NCBI GenBank assembly: GCA_020630975.1
Contig: JAHDID010000045.1
Span: 1-46,399, forward strand
Reading direction: 5' to 3'
Length of the DNA stretch: 46,399 bases
Source of the DNA: Verrucomicrobiota bacterium
GTDB taxonomy: Bacteria; Verrucomicrobiota; Verrucomicrobiia; Verrucomicrobiales; DEV007
Made by a program: the position numbers and the translations under genes. The notes beneath the pieces were generated by a model. It made no database searches. It was not told the DNA's origin and saw nothing but the letters and a program-made list of their open reading frames with translations. The number at the start of each line of letters is the position of its first letter. Within the stretch, counting starts at the first letter, position 1. This document shows, in pieces, positions 18,391 through 27,256 of this stretch.

Positions 18391-20795
18391 GTACCAAACG
18401 CCAACTCCGAGAACAAGCCGAGGCCGAGCAGCAGGCTGTGCAGAGTGATAGCCGCACTCAGACGATGATGTGGGCTTACCTAGTGGTTTGCGCGCTACTA
18501 GTCGCTGCAGTGGTGATCTCTTGGATATCTGCCGATGTTTTGATCAAAAACATGCGCAGCTCGAAGAATGTGCAGACCTCCATCGCCTCCTACACACCAT
18601 GGCCAGACGAGGTGCGTGCTGAGTTTCAGAAAATGCTGGTGCAGAATGGTGGTCGGGTGAAGCCGATGAATACCTTTGCCCGCTACAGCCTGATGCAGAT
18701 CAACAATGGCGTGAAGGTGAAATTCCAGACTAAGGACGGCGAGCAGCACAAGATCAAAGCCGATGCCTGGATGCTCGATGCGCTATTCCGCACGGATCTG
18801 GCCAAGGAGTATCCGATCTTCAATGTCGACGATACGGCTGCTGTCAGCGAGCTAGGGCTCAGCCCGAAGCCAGGAGACTCCGAGCATCGCAAGCGCGATC
18901 GCTACTCCTACAATCAACTGGTGACCATCCGCCCCAAGCTGGCGGAGGAGACTTCTAGGATCTCCGAGAAACAGCAGAAATACACCGATAGCGATGAGGA
19001 TCCTGCCTACAAGCTGACCCGCATCGAGGAGCAGCTACTGCGGCTTGGGCGAAACATCAACTTCTTCGAGCACATGGCCGGTCAGTTTGGGCTGGTGAAA
19101 AAAGGCGAGCAGATGGTCTACCCCGGTATGCTACCAGCTAGTCTCGCAGAGTTCGCCGGTCGCATGGACGTGGCCGAGTTTCTCGAGATCATGCCGCAGA
19201 TGTCGCCACAGCAGTTATTCGGCATTGTGCAGGGGCCGGCCGATACTGAGGAGGCAAAGCTGCTACAGGCGCCGTTTTCACTGTTGTTTTTCTACGCCAA
19301 TTCTGGGCGCTATCTAGTAGCCTTTCCACCGATCGACGATTTGGATGATGAGTGGGGCGGTATTGGCGAGGGCTTGTTTCTGGCGATGGCCGATAAGTCG
19401 AAGCGCGAGTGGGTGACCAAAAATCTCCGTGCCGTCGAGGGCGTTTACACCGGCCAAAAGGCGATGTTTGCTGCTTTGGCGAAGTTGCCTTCCGGAGCCG
19501 ACGAGGCGTCGCGAGCCGCTATCATCAAGCCTGTGGCTGATTCGATTCGAGCGCTTGTCGATGGTCAGAATGAAACGGCCCAGAGCCGCTACGATGCGAG
19601 GATCGCTAGATTCGACGAGCAGATCGCTGCAAATGATGAGCCGCTAGAGGATCTTCGCCTGAAGCAAGAGAAAGCCCGTCTGAAGCTCGAGGGAGCGACG
19701 GCGCTGAAAGAGGTGAAGCACTACAATAAAGGCTATTTCCACAGTGCTGTGGGCTACTATGGGCTAGGATTCGTCGTGCTGGCTTTCAGCTGGTTTCTGC
19801 CCGGCACACGGGTGTCGAAATATCTGATCTGGGCGGCTGTCGCTCTGATTGTGTTTGGTCTCTACTACAATACTGCGGGCATCGTGATGCGCTCGATCGT
19901 GCGCGAACGTCCGCCGATCACCAATCTCTACGACACCGTCATCTTCATCACTGCCTGCTTGGTGCTGCTGTCGTTGTTGCTCGAGCTTTTCACTCGCAAG
20001 GGCATCGGCCTGATCGTCGCTGCTGTGGGCGGCATGGCGGGGATGTTTCTCTCCTTCCGCCATGAGACAGCTGAGGCTACCGATACCATGGATCCGCTCC
20101 AGGCTGTGCTGGATACCAATTTCTGGCTGGCGACACACGTGACCACGATCAATATCGGCTATGCTGCTGGTCTGCTGGCCATGCTGCTCGGCACCGTCTA
20201 TTTGCTGATTCGTTTTCTGCGCCCGATAGGTCGGGTCTTTTCTGCTCTCACAGGGGGCGAGCCGCTGCCTGAGGGTGGCATCTTCAAAGAGGATAAAAAG
20301 TCTCGCGATCTGCACCGCACCATCACGGGGATGACCTATGGAGTGGTGTGTTTCTGCCTGCTCTTCTCCATCGTCGGTACCATCCTCGGAGGGGTTTGGG
20401 CCAACTATAGCTGGGGCCGCTTCTGGGGCTGGGATCCAAAGGAAAACGGCGCTCTGATGATCTGCCTGTGGTCGCTAGTCATCCTCCACGCTCGGATGGG
20501 CGGCTACATTCGCGACATAGGTATCGCGGTGAATTCTATTTTCCTAGGTATGATCGTCACCTTCTCCTGGTGGGGTGTGAACAATCTGGGCATTGGTCTA
20601 CACAGCTATGGCTTCACCGAGGGTGTCTGGAAGGCGCTTTTCATCTCTTGGATTGTCAGTCTGTTGATCATGGCCTGTGCCATCCCGCTGTGGCTGCATG
20701 AGCGATTCAAAAAAGCGGCGAAGAAGCAGCGTAAGCAGGATCAAAACAGCGTCTCATCTGAGACCGATTTACCACCGGAGGGAGCTCCTGCCTGA
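18387..20795 (+). CDS. ccsA: Cytochrome c biogenesis protein CcsA/ResC
   Basis: An 802-residue protein, longer than the usual 300-400 residue CcsA. An N-terminal TM (about 32-55) is followed by a large soluble domain of about 400 residues. The CcsA core then has multiple TM helices, with the family hallmark WGRFWGWDPKENGALMICLWSLVILH, a Trp-rich haem-handling motif. NLYDTVIFITACLVLL and THVTTINIGYAAGLLAML match other core helices. It works with ResB as the system II haem lyase. The soluble domain probably faces the periplasm and is typical of long Bacteroidota/Verrucomicrobiota forms. The start ATGA overlaps the resB stop. Confidence 0.92.
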   Translation: MSTKRQLREQAEAEQQAVQSDSRTQTMMWAYLVVCALLVAAVVISWISADVLIKNMRSSKNVQTSIASYTPWPDEVRAEFQKMLVQNGGRVKPMNTFARYSLMQINNGVKVKFQTKDGEQHKIKADAWMLDALFRTDLAKEYPIFNVDDTAAVSELGLSPKPGDSEHRKRDRYSYNQLVTIRPKLAEETSRISEKQQKYTDSDEDPAYKLTRIEEQLLRLGRNINFFEHMAGQFGLVKKGEQMVYPGMLPASLAEFAGRMDVAEFLEIMPQMSPQQLFGIVQGPADTEEAKLLQAPFSLLFFYANSGRYLVAFPPIDDLDDEWGGIGEGLFLAMADKSKREWVTKNLRAVEGVYTGQKAMFAALAKLPSGADEASRAAIIKPVADSIRALVDGQNETAQSRYDARIARFDEQIAANDEPLEDLRLKQEKARLKLEGATALKEVKHYNKGYFHSAVGYYGLGFVVLAFSWFLPGTRVSKYLIWAAVALIVFGLYYNTAGIVMRSIVRERPPITNLYDTVIFITACLVLLSLLLELFTRKGIGLIVAAVGGMAGMFLSFRHETAEATDTMDPLQAVLDTNFWLATHVTTINIGYAAGLLAMLLGTVYLLIRFLRPIGRVFSALTGGEPLPEGGIFKEDKKSRDLHRTITGMTYGVVCFCLLFSIVGTILGGVWANYSWGRFWGWDPKENGALMICLWSLVILHARMGGYIRDIGIAVNSIFLGMIVTFSWWGVNNLGIGLHSYGFTEGVWKALFISWIVSLLIMACAIPLWLHERFKKAAKKQRKQDQNSVSSETDLPPEGAPA

Positions 20796-20877
20796 TTGAT
20801 AGGCAAGCGGTTGAAAAAAGTTAAACTCGTTTGGGATTCCGGCTGGAAAACCCACCATAACTGGGTATATCTAGCGC

Positions 20878-20961
20878 ATGGCAATTACTCTAGGAATTTT
20901 AATCGCAGCAGTTTTTCTGCTCCTCGGAGCAGCGGCGTTTCGCTATCTGGTGAAGGGCTAA
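20878..20961 (+). CDS. Probable 27-residue single-TM microprotein
   Basis: The ORF reads MAITLGILIAAVFLLLGA followed by AAFRYLVKG and a stop. Almost the whole length is one hydrophobic helix with a basic C-terminus (R, K), giving an N-out/C-in topology by the positive-inside rule. It lies 82 nt after ccsA and just before a terminator, so it may be the last gene of the operon. Size and shape recall small subunits of respiratory complexes (KdpF-, CydX- or CcoS-like), but no specific match is claimed. No Shine-Dalgarno is present. Confidence 0.5.
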   Translation: MAITLGILIAAVFLLLGAAAFRYLVKG

Positions 20962-21007
20962 ACCGTTGGGTCGCTTTATAGGCTCGCTGTTTTTTACCTA
21001 GGTTGGT

Positions 21008-21050
21008 TGCCGCTTTCGGGTGAAATCGAAGCTGGCAGTGACTTTTTTTT
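21008..21050 (+). terminator. Terminator of the ResB/CcsA operon
   Basis: Arms TGCC-GCTTTC and GAAGC-T-GGCA form a stem with one bulge, followed five bases later by a run of eight T (21043-21050). It lies 46 nt after the microprotein stop. Confidence 0.6.
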
Positions 21051-21123
21051 ATAGGCTTCGGTCTTAGGCACTGGCTGGCGGGGATTTATTTGGCCCCACA
21101 CACACCACACCAATCTCTTACTA

Positions 21124-22989
21124 ATGGACGAAAACGAAAAAAGAAACGAAGTCGCAGCCACTATCTTCAGTGTGCTGATGGGACTCGCCGTGCTCATGCT
21201 AGTCGCATGGGCTACGCTGGGTAGAAGCTGCTCTGAAAAAGGTGGCCAACTCGCAGACGGCACCAATGCTCTGCTACCCGCAGCTGCAGTGGATGCAGGA
21301 GACGACGATGCTGATATCGACGAGGCTGCACAGCAGGCCAAGGTAGACGCTGCGTCGGCGCAAGGCCGGATCGCAGAGCTAGAATCTGAGAAGAGCGATC
21401 TAGAAGATCGAGTCGCAGAGCTCGAAGCTAAGGGTGGCGATGTCGCTGCATCAGGCAATGCCAACGTAGCCGCTGCTGTCGATACCTCTGGTTTCGACGC
21501 AAAGATCAACGGTCTACAGGGGGATCTCGATGCGGCTAACGCAAAGATCAACCTAGCCAACACTGAGCGTGGCAACATCCAAGGTAAGCTAGATGCCGCT
21601 CTCAAAACCAATGCGGATCTGGAAGCCCAGCTCAAAGCACAGGGCGACTCTGCTGATAGCCTGAAGGCACTACAGGTCGAGCTAGACGGTGCGAAGAAAG
21701 CGAATGCTGATCTCCAGGCAAAGATCGACGCCAATGCTGATCTGTCTGGCAAGGTCGACTCTCTGACCGCTGAAAATGATGAGCTGAAGAAGCAGATCAA
21801 AGCAGGTTTCGAGGATGCTGGCGCTGCGGCTATGGCTGCGACTGCCGAGAAGGATAAGAGCCTGATCGCAGATCTGAAGACTAAGCTCGCAGACATGACC
21901 AAGGGCAACGAGACCGTCACCAAGGAGCGCGACGGATTCAAAACTCAGATTGCAGACTTCACCAAGAAGTTGGATTTGGCCAATGGCGAGCGCGATGCGT
22001 GGAAGTTGAAGTTCGAGAAGGCAGACGCTGAGAAGCCAGCCATGGACGACACTCAGATTAAGGCGCTGACTGATGAGAATGCGAGTCTGAAGGCTGCGGC
22101 GACTAAGATGACCAACGACTCCAAGGAGCGCATCGCTAAGCTCTCTGCTGATAACAAGTCTCTCACTGCTGAGCTCGCAAAGCTGAAGGCGAATCTCGCT
22201 GGTATGAGCTCTGGCTCGGATGAGGTGAAGAAGCTGACTGCTGACAATAAGGGGCTGAGCGAGCAGATCGCAGCTCTCAAGGCAGCTGCTGCCAAGATGG
22301 GTGGCGACACCGAGGCCAAGCTGGCCAAACTGACTGCTGATAATAAGTCTCTCTCCGACGAGCTGGCCAAGCTGAAGGCAATGGCTACCGACAAGCCTGC
22401 AGAGGATGGCGAAAAAGTAGCCGCTCTTACCAAAGAGAATGGCGAGCTGAAGCAGGAAGTATCGACACTGAAGAAGAAGATCGTGACCATCGAAAACAAG
22501 GACAAGCTCAAAGCTGCTGCTCCTGGTCCGGGTCTCGACCTGCCGCTGCTGGTCAACGATCCTAGCAACCTCGATGGTGAGCTGATCCCGCTTTTCGTCG
22601 AGCTACGCGGTATCGCAGACGATCCAGAGGCTCGCACAGCGACTTACTCCAAGATCGCAGAGGTTGGTAAGGCTAGCCCAGTGAAGACAGTGAAGTTCGA
22701 GTCTGGTAGCTCTGCTGTGCAGTGGAATGACCAAGAAGAACTGAAGAAGTTGATGTCTGATGATGACAACGCCAAGTATCTGGTAGTCGGTTACGCTTCA
22801 GTCGATGGCGATGCGGGCTCCAATGCTGTGCTTTCGTCCAAGCGCGCTTCTCAGGTCGGCCAGCTGATCGTAGGTGATCGCGAGAATAACGACCGTGTGC
22901 AGGCTGTATACTTCGGCCAGACCAATCGTTTCGACAAAGCCTACCGCAGCCCTAACCGGGTCGTAGAGGTCTGGAAGGTCTCCGAGTAA
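21124..22989 (+). CDS. Membrane-anchored coiled-coil protein with OmpA-like C-terminus
   Basis: A 621-residue protein. A short cytoplasmic start (MDENEKRNEVA) precedes a TM helix (ATIFSVLMGLAVLMLVAWATLG). A long Ala/Lys/Asp/Leu coiled coil runs from about 75 to 460 (LESEKSDLEDRVAELEAKG, KLSADNKSLTAELAKLKAN, repeated). The C-terminal 130 residues have an OmpA-like outline (VKTVKFESGSSAVQWNDQEELKKLM...LVVGYASVDGDAGSNAVLSSKRASQVGQLIV), in which the KRASQV segment resembles the peptidoglycan-binding helix. It probably spans the periplasm between inner membrane and cell wall. It has its own terminator. Family assignment of the C-domain is by pattern only. Confidence 0.7.
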   Translation: MDENEKRNEVAATIFSVLMGLAVLMLVAWATLGRSCSEKGGQLADGTNALLPAAAVDAGDDDADIDEAAQQAKVDAASAQGRIAELESEKSDLEDRVAELEAKGGDVAASGNANVAAAVDTSGFDAKINGLQGDLDAANAKINLANTERGNIQGKLDAALKTNADLEAQLKAQGDSADSLKALQVELDGAKKANADLQAKIDANADLSGKVDSLTAENDELKKQIKAGFEDAGAAAMAATAEKDKSLIADLKTKLADMTKGNETVTKERDGFKTQIADFTKKLDLANGERDAWKLKFEKADAEKPAMDDTQIKALTDENASLKAAATKMTNDSKERIAKLSADNKSLTAELAKLKANLAGMSSGSDEVKKLTADNKGLSEQIAALKAAAAKMGGDTEAKLAKLTADNKSLSDELAKLKAMATDKPAEDGEKVAALTKENGELKQEVSTLKKKIVTIENKDKLKAAAPGPGLDLPLLVNDPSNLDGELIPLFVELRGIADDPEARTATYSKIAEVGKASPVKTVKFESGSSAVQWNDQEELKKLMSDDDNAKYLVVGYASVDGDAGSNAVLSSKRASQVGQLIVGDRENNDRVQAVYFGQTNRFDKAYRSPNRVVEVWKVSE

Positions 22990-23026
22990 TCAGTCTTTAA
23001 GACGTTTACCAAACTTTTTTGGAAGG

Positions 23027-23055
23027 CCCGCTCTCATCTGAGAGCGGGTTTTTTT
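23027..23055 (+). terminator. Intrinsic terminator after the coiled-coil gene
   Basis: A perfect 9-bp stem, CCCGCTCTC / GAGAGCGGG, with loop ATCT is followed by seven T. It ends transcription from the coiled-coil gene. Confidence 0.9.
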
Positions 23056-23082
23056 GTGGCATCATTAATGCAACAGAATGTG

Positions 23083-23362
23083 GAATGTGGCGGCGAGTGC
23101 CAACGAGGGCCCACAGAGCCTCTAGCCCATTACCTACGCAAGCGGCCTAGCACGGCGCAAACCCACTCACTGGCGTTCGCGGCCACATTCCTTTTTGATG
23201 GAGTCGAAAAAGAATGTGGCGGCGAGTGTCAACGAGTGGCCGCAGAGCCTCCAGCCATTACCTACATAAGCGGCTTAGCACGGCGCAACACCACTCACGG
23301 GCGTTCGCGGCCACATGCCTTTAACGGAGTTGAAAAAGAATGTGGTGGTGAGTGCCAACGAG
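23083..23362. repeat. Tandem palindromic repeat units (2 full and 1 partial)
   Basis: Each full unit is about 108 bp with inverted ends: GAATGTGGCGGCGAGTGCCA at the left and an inverted relative (GGCGTTCGCGGCCACATTC) at the right. Units span 23083-23190 and 23212-23318; a third left arm lies at 23338-23362. Left arms begin 129 and 126 bp apart. The linkers between units share GGAGT(C/T)GAAAAAGAA. The pattern is that of REP/BIME-like or MITE-like elements, with no transposase. A 123-codon frame runs through it (23056-23427), but its repeats simply follow the DNA repeats. Confidence 0.8.
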
Positions 23363-23457
23363 TCACTATCGATGGCTTATGTGCAGTGCACTACAAAACG
23401 AAACTGGGCGAAAAAATCGCCGAGTGATAATGACTATCCTCTAAGTTTCGGCCTAGT

Positions 23458-24366
23458 TTACTCGCCGTCTTTCTTTGGCATGTTGAGCTTTGGCGCAGCT
23501 TTTTTGGCCGGTAGAGTCAGCTTTTTGGCTGGAGCACCGGCAGCGCCTGGGGCGGCTAGTTTCCTAGCTGGTGCAGCACCCGCAGGAGGTGCCAATTTCT
23601 TGGCCGGAGCGGCACCTGCACCTGGAGCGGCTAATTTTTTAGCTGGCGGAGCGAGCTTCTTGGCTGGTGCAGCAGCAGCACTAGCATCATCACCCTCTGT
23701 AGCGGCTGGTGCTGCTAGCTTCTTCGCCGGTGGAGCGAGTTTTTTGGAAGCAGGAGGTGCGAGTTTCTTCGATGCAGGCGGAGCTAGTTTCTTAGCGGCT
23801 GGAGAGCCTAGCTGAGGAGCGCCTACCTTCTTTTGAGTCAGCTTCACAGTCGCACTACCAGACTCAGACTCTGCGGCTGGAGTGGGCGATACTGGAGACA
23901 AAGGCTTGCTCACGGGTGGTTTCACCGATGGGATGCCAGCTTTCTTAGCAGCGGCCGGTAGGCCGATCTTTTTGACTGGCGGAGATAGTTTGGGTTTCTC
24001 GGCTTTTTTAGTCTCTTCGATCTCGGCGATCACTGCTTTCACATCGATGGATTCGCCTTCTTCAGTTCCGACGAAATAGGCGGGGATTGTCTCGCCTAGG
24101 AGTAGCGCGTCGCGATCGTTCAGGGCGATGCGGCCATTCTTGACCGATACTTCGTTTACCTTGGTGCCATTGGTCGATCCGACATCGGTGATCTCGTAGC
24201 CGCTCTCAGTCAGATAAAACTCTGCGTGAGCTGTAGACACTTCGCGGACGAGGATCTGGATATCGTTGTCAGGGGCACGGCCTAGCGTGACCTTCTCCCC
24301 AGATACATCATAGCTGACAGGTTCTTTGTCAGGTATCGCCACCAGGAGATGAAATGTTGTCGCCAT
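23458..24366 (-). CDS. FHA-domain protein with a Lys-Ala-Pro repeat tail
   Basis: A 302-residue protein. The N-terminal FHA domain (about 20-95) shows VTLGRAPDNDIQILVREVSTAHAEFYLTESGYEITDVGSTNGTKVNEV, with the usual GR, S.H and N.G.N-like residues that bind phosphothreonine. An acidic helix (DVKAVIAEIEETKKAEK) follows. From about residue 115 the chain is low-complexity, rich in Lys, Ala and Pro, with KKLAPP/KKLAAP repeated about ten times, a composition like bacterial histone H1-type tails. No TM segment is seen. It probably binds phosphorylated partners of a Ser/Thr kinase; the tail may bind nucleic acid or acidic surfaces, which is inference. It reads away from the repeat units. Confidence 0.85.
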   Translation of the reverse strand: MATTFHLLVAIPDKEPVSYDVSGEKVTLGRAPDNDIQILVREVSTAHAEFYLTESGYEITDVGSTNGTKVNEVSVKNGRIALNDRDALLLGETIPAYFVGTEEGESIDVKAVIAEIEETKKAEKPKLSPPVKKIGLPAAAKKAGIPSVKPPVSKPLSPVSPTPAAESESGSATVKLTQKKVGAPQLGSPAAKKLAPPASKKLAPPASKKLAPPAKKLAAPAATEGDDASAAAAPAKKLAPPAKKLAAPGAGAAPAKKLAPPAGAAPARKLAAPGAAGAPAKKLTLPAKKAAPKLNMPKKDGE

Positions 24367-24439
24367 GATGCATTGCTACAATAAATCGAACCCTTTTGCA
24401 ATGCTGATCCCTAACTTAACACCACAGCTTTAGTTGTAT

Positions 24440-25291
24440 TTAGCAATTATCCAGCCAGCGCTCGACTGCCGATAGGAAAGCGGCATTGTCGGGCTCGCGC
24501 AGAGGCTCGTGGCGGATCTCGGGGAATAGTTTGATCGTCTTGTCTGAGGCAGGCATACTTTCAAACCAATCGATGGCGTATCGAGCCGGGCAGACGCGGT
24601 CGCCCTCGCCCTGGGTCAGCAGTATGCGCAGCGGATCGTCTAGGGTGAGAGCGGCCTCTGCGACCTGCTCTTCCCACAGCAATAGGTCTCTGCCAAAGCG
24701 CACCGAGATCTGTGAGTGGCATCCCGCGAAGACTTTTTTGATCCGGGCGGTATCAAAATCGCTGATGTGGATGCACAGGGATGGGCGCACACCGGTGGGA
24801 ACTGTCATCTCCGGCACCCAATCGGCTAGGACACTGGAGGCGAGCTGTTTTAGCTTGGACTGGCCGTGCGATGGGCAGAGCAGTGGCGAGCTACACCATA
24901 GCCACTCCAGGTCAGGCAGTAGCTCGCGGTGATGGGTGAGAAAAGCCGCCGCTAGAAAGACACCTGTCGAGTGGCAGTAGAGACCTACGATCGGACTATC
25001 GATCGATGCGATCAGCTCGCGGATCACGTCCATGGCAGGTCGCACACCGGGGATATCGCCCCGCCGACCGGTTGATTGGCCATTGCCTGGCCAGTCCAGC
25101 CCCTCGACCGTGTAGCCGCGTTTTACCAGCATCTGCATAGCTACCTCGTGGCAGCCGATGTGGTCGCCCAGACCGTGCAGCACGATCACCGTGCCAGCCG
25201 ACTCTTGGGAGGTCGTGGCTGGGGAAATGGAGATCCTGTGGATAGCTGTGCCGGTGGCCTGAGACGGCACCGTCGAGTGGCGTGGCTTCAT
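24440..25291 (-). CDS. Alpha/beta hydrolase (serine aminopeptidase S33 / monoacylglycerol-lipase-like)
   Basis: A 283-residue soluble enzyme. The fold opens TVIVLHGLGDHIGCHEVAMQMLVKRGYTVEGLDWPGNGQSTGRRGD, the signature of the lysophospholipase/monoacylglycerol lipase group. The nucleophile elbow reads GLYCHSTGVFLAA, so the first Gly of GxSxG is Cys. The acid is probably in LTQGEGDRVCPARYAIDWF and the His in FPEIRHEPLREPDN. The C-terminus (FLSAVERWLDNC) is complete. There is no signal peptide. The substrate is probably a lipid ester, but this is not resolved by sequence. It stands alone between the FHA gene and tRNA-Val. Confidence 0.85.
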   Translation of the reverse strand: MKPRHSTVPSQATGTAIHRISISPATTSQESAGTVIVLHGLGDHIGCHEVAMQMLVKRGYTVEGLDWPGNGQSTGRRGDIPGVRPAMDVIRELIASIDSPIVGLYCHSTGVFLAAAFLTHHRELLPDLEWLWCSSPLLCPSHGQSKLKQLASSVLADWVPEMTVPTGVRPSLCIHISDFDTARIKKVFAGCHSQISVRFGRDLLLWEEQVAEAALTLDDPLRILLTQGEGDRVCPARYAIDWFESMPASDKTIKLFPEIRHEPLREPDNAAFLSAVERWLDNC

Positions 25292-25339
25292 AAATGGACG
25301 TCAGATGAGAAAGCTCGCATTCTAGATGCAGAATTCCAG

Positions 25340-25369
25340 TTGCGGTTTTCGCTGTGGGATGTTTATTCT
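25340..25369 (+). promoter_or_regulatory. Candidate promoter of tRNA-Val
   Basis: TTGCGG (25340-25345) and TATTCT (25364-25369) are 18 bp apart and end 33 nt before the mature tRNA. The match to the sigma-70 consensus is moderate. Confidence 0.35.
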
Positions 25370-25401
25370 CCGTCCCGCGAGCAATACAGCTCGTGGCCTA
25401 T

Positions 25402-25473
25402 GCGCGATTAGCTCAGGGGTAGAGCATCACCTTGACATGGTGGGAGTCACTGGTTCAAATCCAGTATCGCGCA
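25402..25473 (+). tRNA. tRNA-Val (GAC)
   Basis: A 72-nt cloverleaf: acceptor GCGCGAT / ATCGCGC, D-arm GCTCAGGGGTAGAGC, anticodon arm TCACC-TTGACAT-GGTGG with anticodon GAC, T-arm CTGGTTCAAATCCAG, discriminator A. The 3' CCA is not encoded. A T-rich stretch (CTCTCTTTTTTT) follows and may terminate the transcript. Confidence 0.95.
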
Positions 25474-25516
25474 CTCTCTCTTTTTTTCCCTCACACCTCT
25501 TACCCGCAGCGGGGAA

Positions 25517-27199
25517 TTACCGGTTGTGATCACCGATTTGGATCAGGCCGACTTTGGCCATCCACACGAGGCCTCTTTTGGCGGCAGCTGAATCGTCGTT
25601 GGCTTCTGTGAGCTCACCGACCGTGGCGTTGGGGCTTTGGGCCACGGCTTCGTAGAGGGCGGTGAGTGGCTCGCTTTCCAGAGGGGTGAAAAAGCGGTTC
25701 AGCGCTAGCGAGCTGACGGCATCGAATGTGGCGCGATCGGCCGAGTGGTGCAGCTGTACCGTCATCTCGCCTGTGAGCGACTGGGTGGGGTAGCTGTCGA
25801 AGGTGCGGAAAGGATCGTCGAACAGAGGGTGCGCAGGCCGGTCGGCTGGCCGCGCGCAGACCTCGGGGGTGTCGCTGGCGCGGATCTCTGCCAGATCCGA
25901 CCAGAGCTGCTGAAAGCGGGCAATGATCTGCGACCAGTCGTAGGTCTCTCGGGCGCGCTGCTGGCCAGCGGCTCCCATGCGGCTGCGCAGCTGGGGATCT
26001 AGGATGAGGGCAGAGTAGGCCTCGGCGCAGCGCGCGATATCGACAGAGGTCGACTGGCAGGCCACGCCCATGTATTTGCTGTAGCCATCCTGCTGGGTGC
26101 GGTAGCGTTCGCCGAGCGGCATGCCCTCGCCGGGTGGTGGCGCGAGCGTGGGCACGGTGTAGCCATCCACCTCGTGGCGCACGGTATCGCGGTAGCCATC
26201 CCAGTCGCTGACCACTACTGGCACGCCAGCGGCCATGGCCTCCAGTGGTGTCAGGCCGAAGCTTTCCTGAATGTTGTCCGATAGCGAGGTGAAGATATCC
26301 GCTGTGTGATAGATGTGATCGCGGATCTCAGGTGAGCGGCCATCGATGACACGGTACTTCACCGAGGGGCAGAGCTGCTCAGCGGCAGCGGCATAGATCT
26401 GCTCGCCGTCCTTTCTGCCAAACCAGCCTGAGAGCAGTATACAGACCTTCTTCCCGGTTCGCTTAGCGGCTTCTTCCAGCGCGATAAACATCGGCGCAGG
26501 GTGGGCTTTGCCATGGGCCGTCAGGCGACCGACGAATAGGACTACGATCACATCTTCGTCTATGCCTAGGCGCTTGCGTGTCTCCAGAGCCGCTGTGGCT
26601 CGCTGGGTAGTGCGCTCGTAGGCATCGCACTCCACTCCGAGCGGGATGATGGGGAGCTGTACTTTGAGCTCGGCTTTCGGCGCGGCGAAGCGGTCGGCGA
26701 TGTACGCGGCATAGCTATCGAAGACATTTTGCACGGTCTTTTGCACAGCGGTGGAGGTACAGATGAGCGCATCCCAGGGCTGGGTGGGCGCGGTAAAGAT
26801 ACGGCCAAAGGCCTCCATCTGAGAGATCTCGCAGATGGTGTGGGTGAGACCGGTCAGGCTGTAGGAGCGCTGATCGTGGCCGCGGCGGGTCCAGGCATAC
26901 TCGGCGATCGATGGCTCCGAGGCATGCAGGCAGCCGACCTCGCTCACCTGATGCTGCCGCTGGGGCGATACCCAGGCTTTGAGAGGGTTGGTCGCTTTGG
27001 GCCCAAAGCTATCCACCTGCTCGATGAAGCGGTCGAAGCCGTCGCGATCGTAGCAAAAGCTGTAGTAGGACTCGACATCTGCATGGCGGACAAAGGAGCG
27101 TAGGAAGCTTTCGTTGGCACTTTTGCGACCGACGAGGTGGGGACCATCGGTGCGAAAGCCTTCGGGTACGAAGCGGATAGCTGCGTTGGACTTTGACAT
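25517..27199 (-). CDS. Glycosyltransferase family 4 protein
   Basis: A 560-residue enzyme of the GT-B type. The C-terminal donor-binding half shows VVLFVGRLTAHGKAHPAPMFIALEEAA, KVCILLSGWFG, and the EX7E motif in ESFGLTPLEAMAAGVPVVVSDWDGYRDTV (about residue 315). The N-terminal acceptor half is less typical, lacking the usual G-G-x loop at the start. An extra C-terminal domain of about 110 residues (LTGEMTVQLHHSADRATFDAVSSLALNRFF...) follows, beyond the usual 380-400 residues. There is no TM helix, so it is cytosolic or peripheral. Substrate unknown. It lies 58 nt after one of the 21-bp repeat arrays. Confidence 0.85.
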   Translation of the reverse strand: MSKSNAAIRFVPEGFRTDGPHLVGRKSANESFLRSFVRHADVESYYSFCYDRDGFDRFIEQVDSFGPKATNPLKAWVSPQRQHQVSEVGCLHASEPSIAEYAWTRRGHDQRSYSLTGLTHTICEISQMEAFGRIFTAPTQPWDALICTSTAVQKTVQNVFDSYAAYIADRFAAPKAELKVQLPIIPLGVECDAYERTTQRATAALETRKRLGIDEDVIVVLFVGRLTAHGKAHPAPMFIALEEAAKRTGKKVCILLSGWFGRKDGEQIYAAAAEQLCPSVKYRVIDGRSPEIRDHIYHTADIFTSLSDNIQESFGLTPLEAMAAGVPVVVSDWDGYRDTVRHEVDGYTVPTLAPPPGEGMPLGERYRTQQDGYSKYMGVACQSTSVDIARCAEAYSALILDPQLRSRMGAAGQQRARETYDWSQIIARFQQLWSDLAEIRASDTPEVCARPADRPAHPLFDDPFRTFDSYPTQSLTGEMTVQLHHSADRATFDAVSSLALNRFFTPLESEPLTALYEAVAQSPNATVGELTEANDDSAAAKRGLVWMAKVGLIQIGDHNR

Positions 27200-27256
27200 G
27201 GGGTTTTTGAGATTTGTTAACCAATCTTAACTAAAATTATGGTTTTGCGAGAAGAT

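Noticed and set aside
20796-20981. 61-codon TTG-start ORF after ccsA
   Set aside because: Weak start and no protein-like features; the hydrophobic 27-residue ORF in another frame is more credible.
20994-21941. 315-codon minus-strand ORF opposite the coiled-coil gene
   Set aside because: Composed of Ser/Ala runs antisense to an Ala/Lys/Asp-rich coiled coil, a typical shadow frame.
23056-23427. A 123-codon ORF with three ECGGECQR repeats
   Set aside because: The peptide repeats follow the palindromic DNA repeats, and the arms are inverted, so coding is incidental. No start signal or family supports it.
25326-25529. 67-codon ORF across the tRNA
   Set aside because: It reads through tRNA-Val; the GVEHHLDMVGVTGSNPVSRT type of peptide is a common false ORF over tRNAs.
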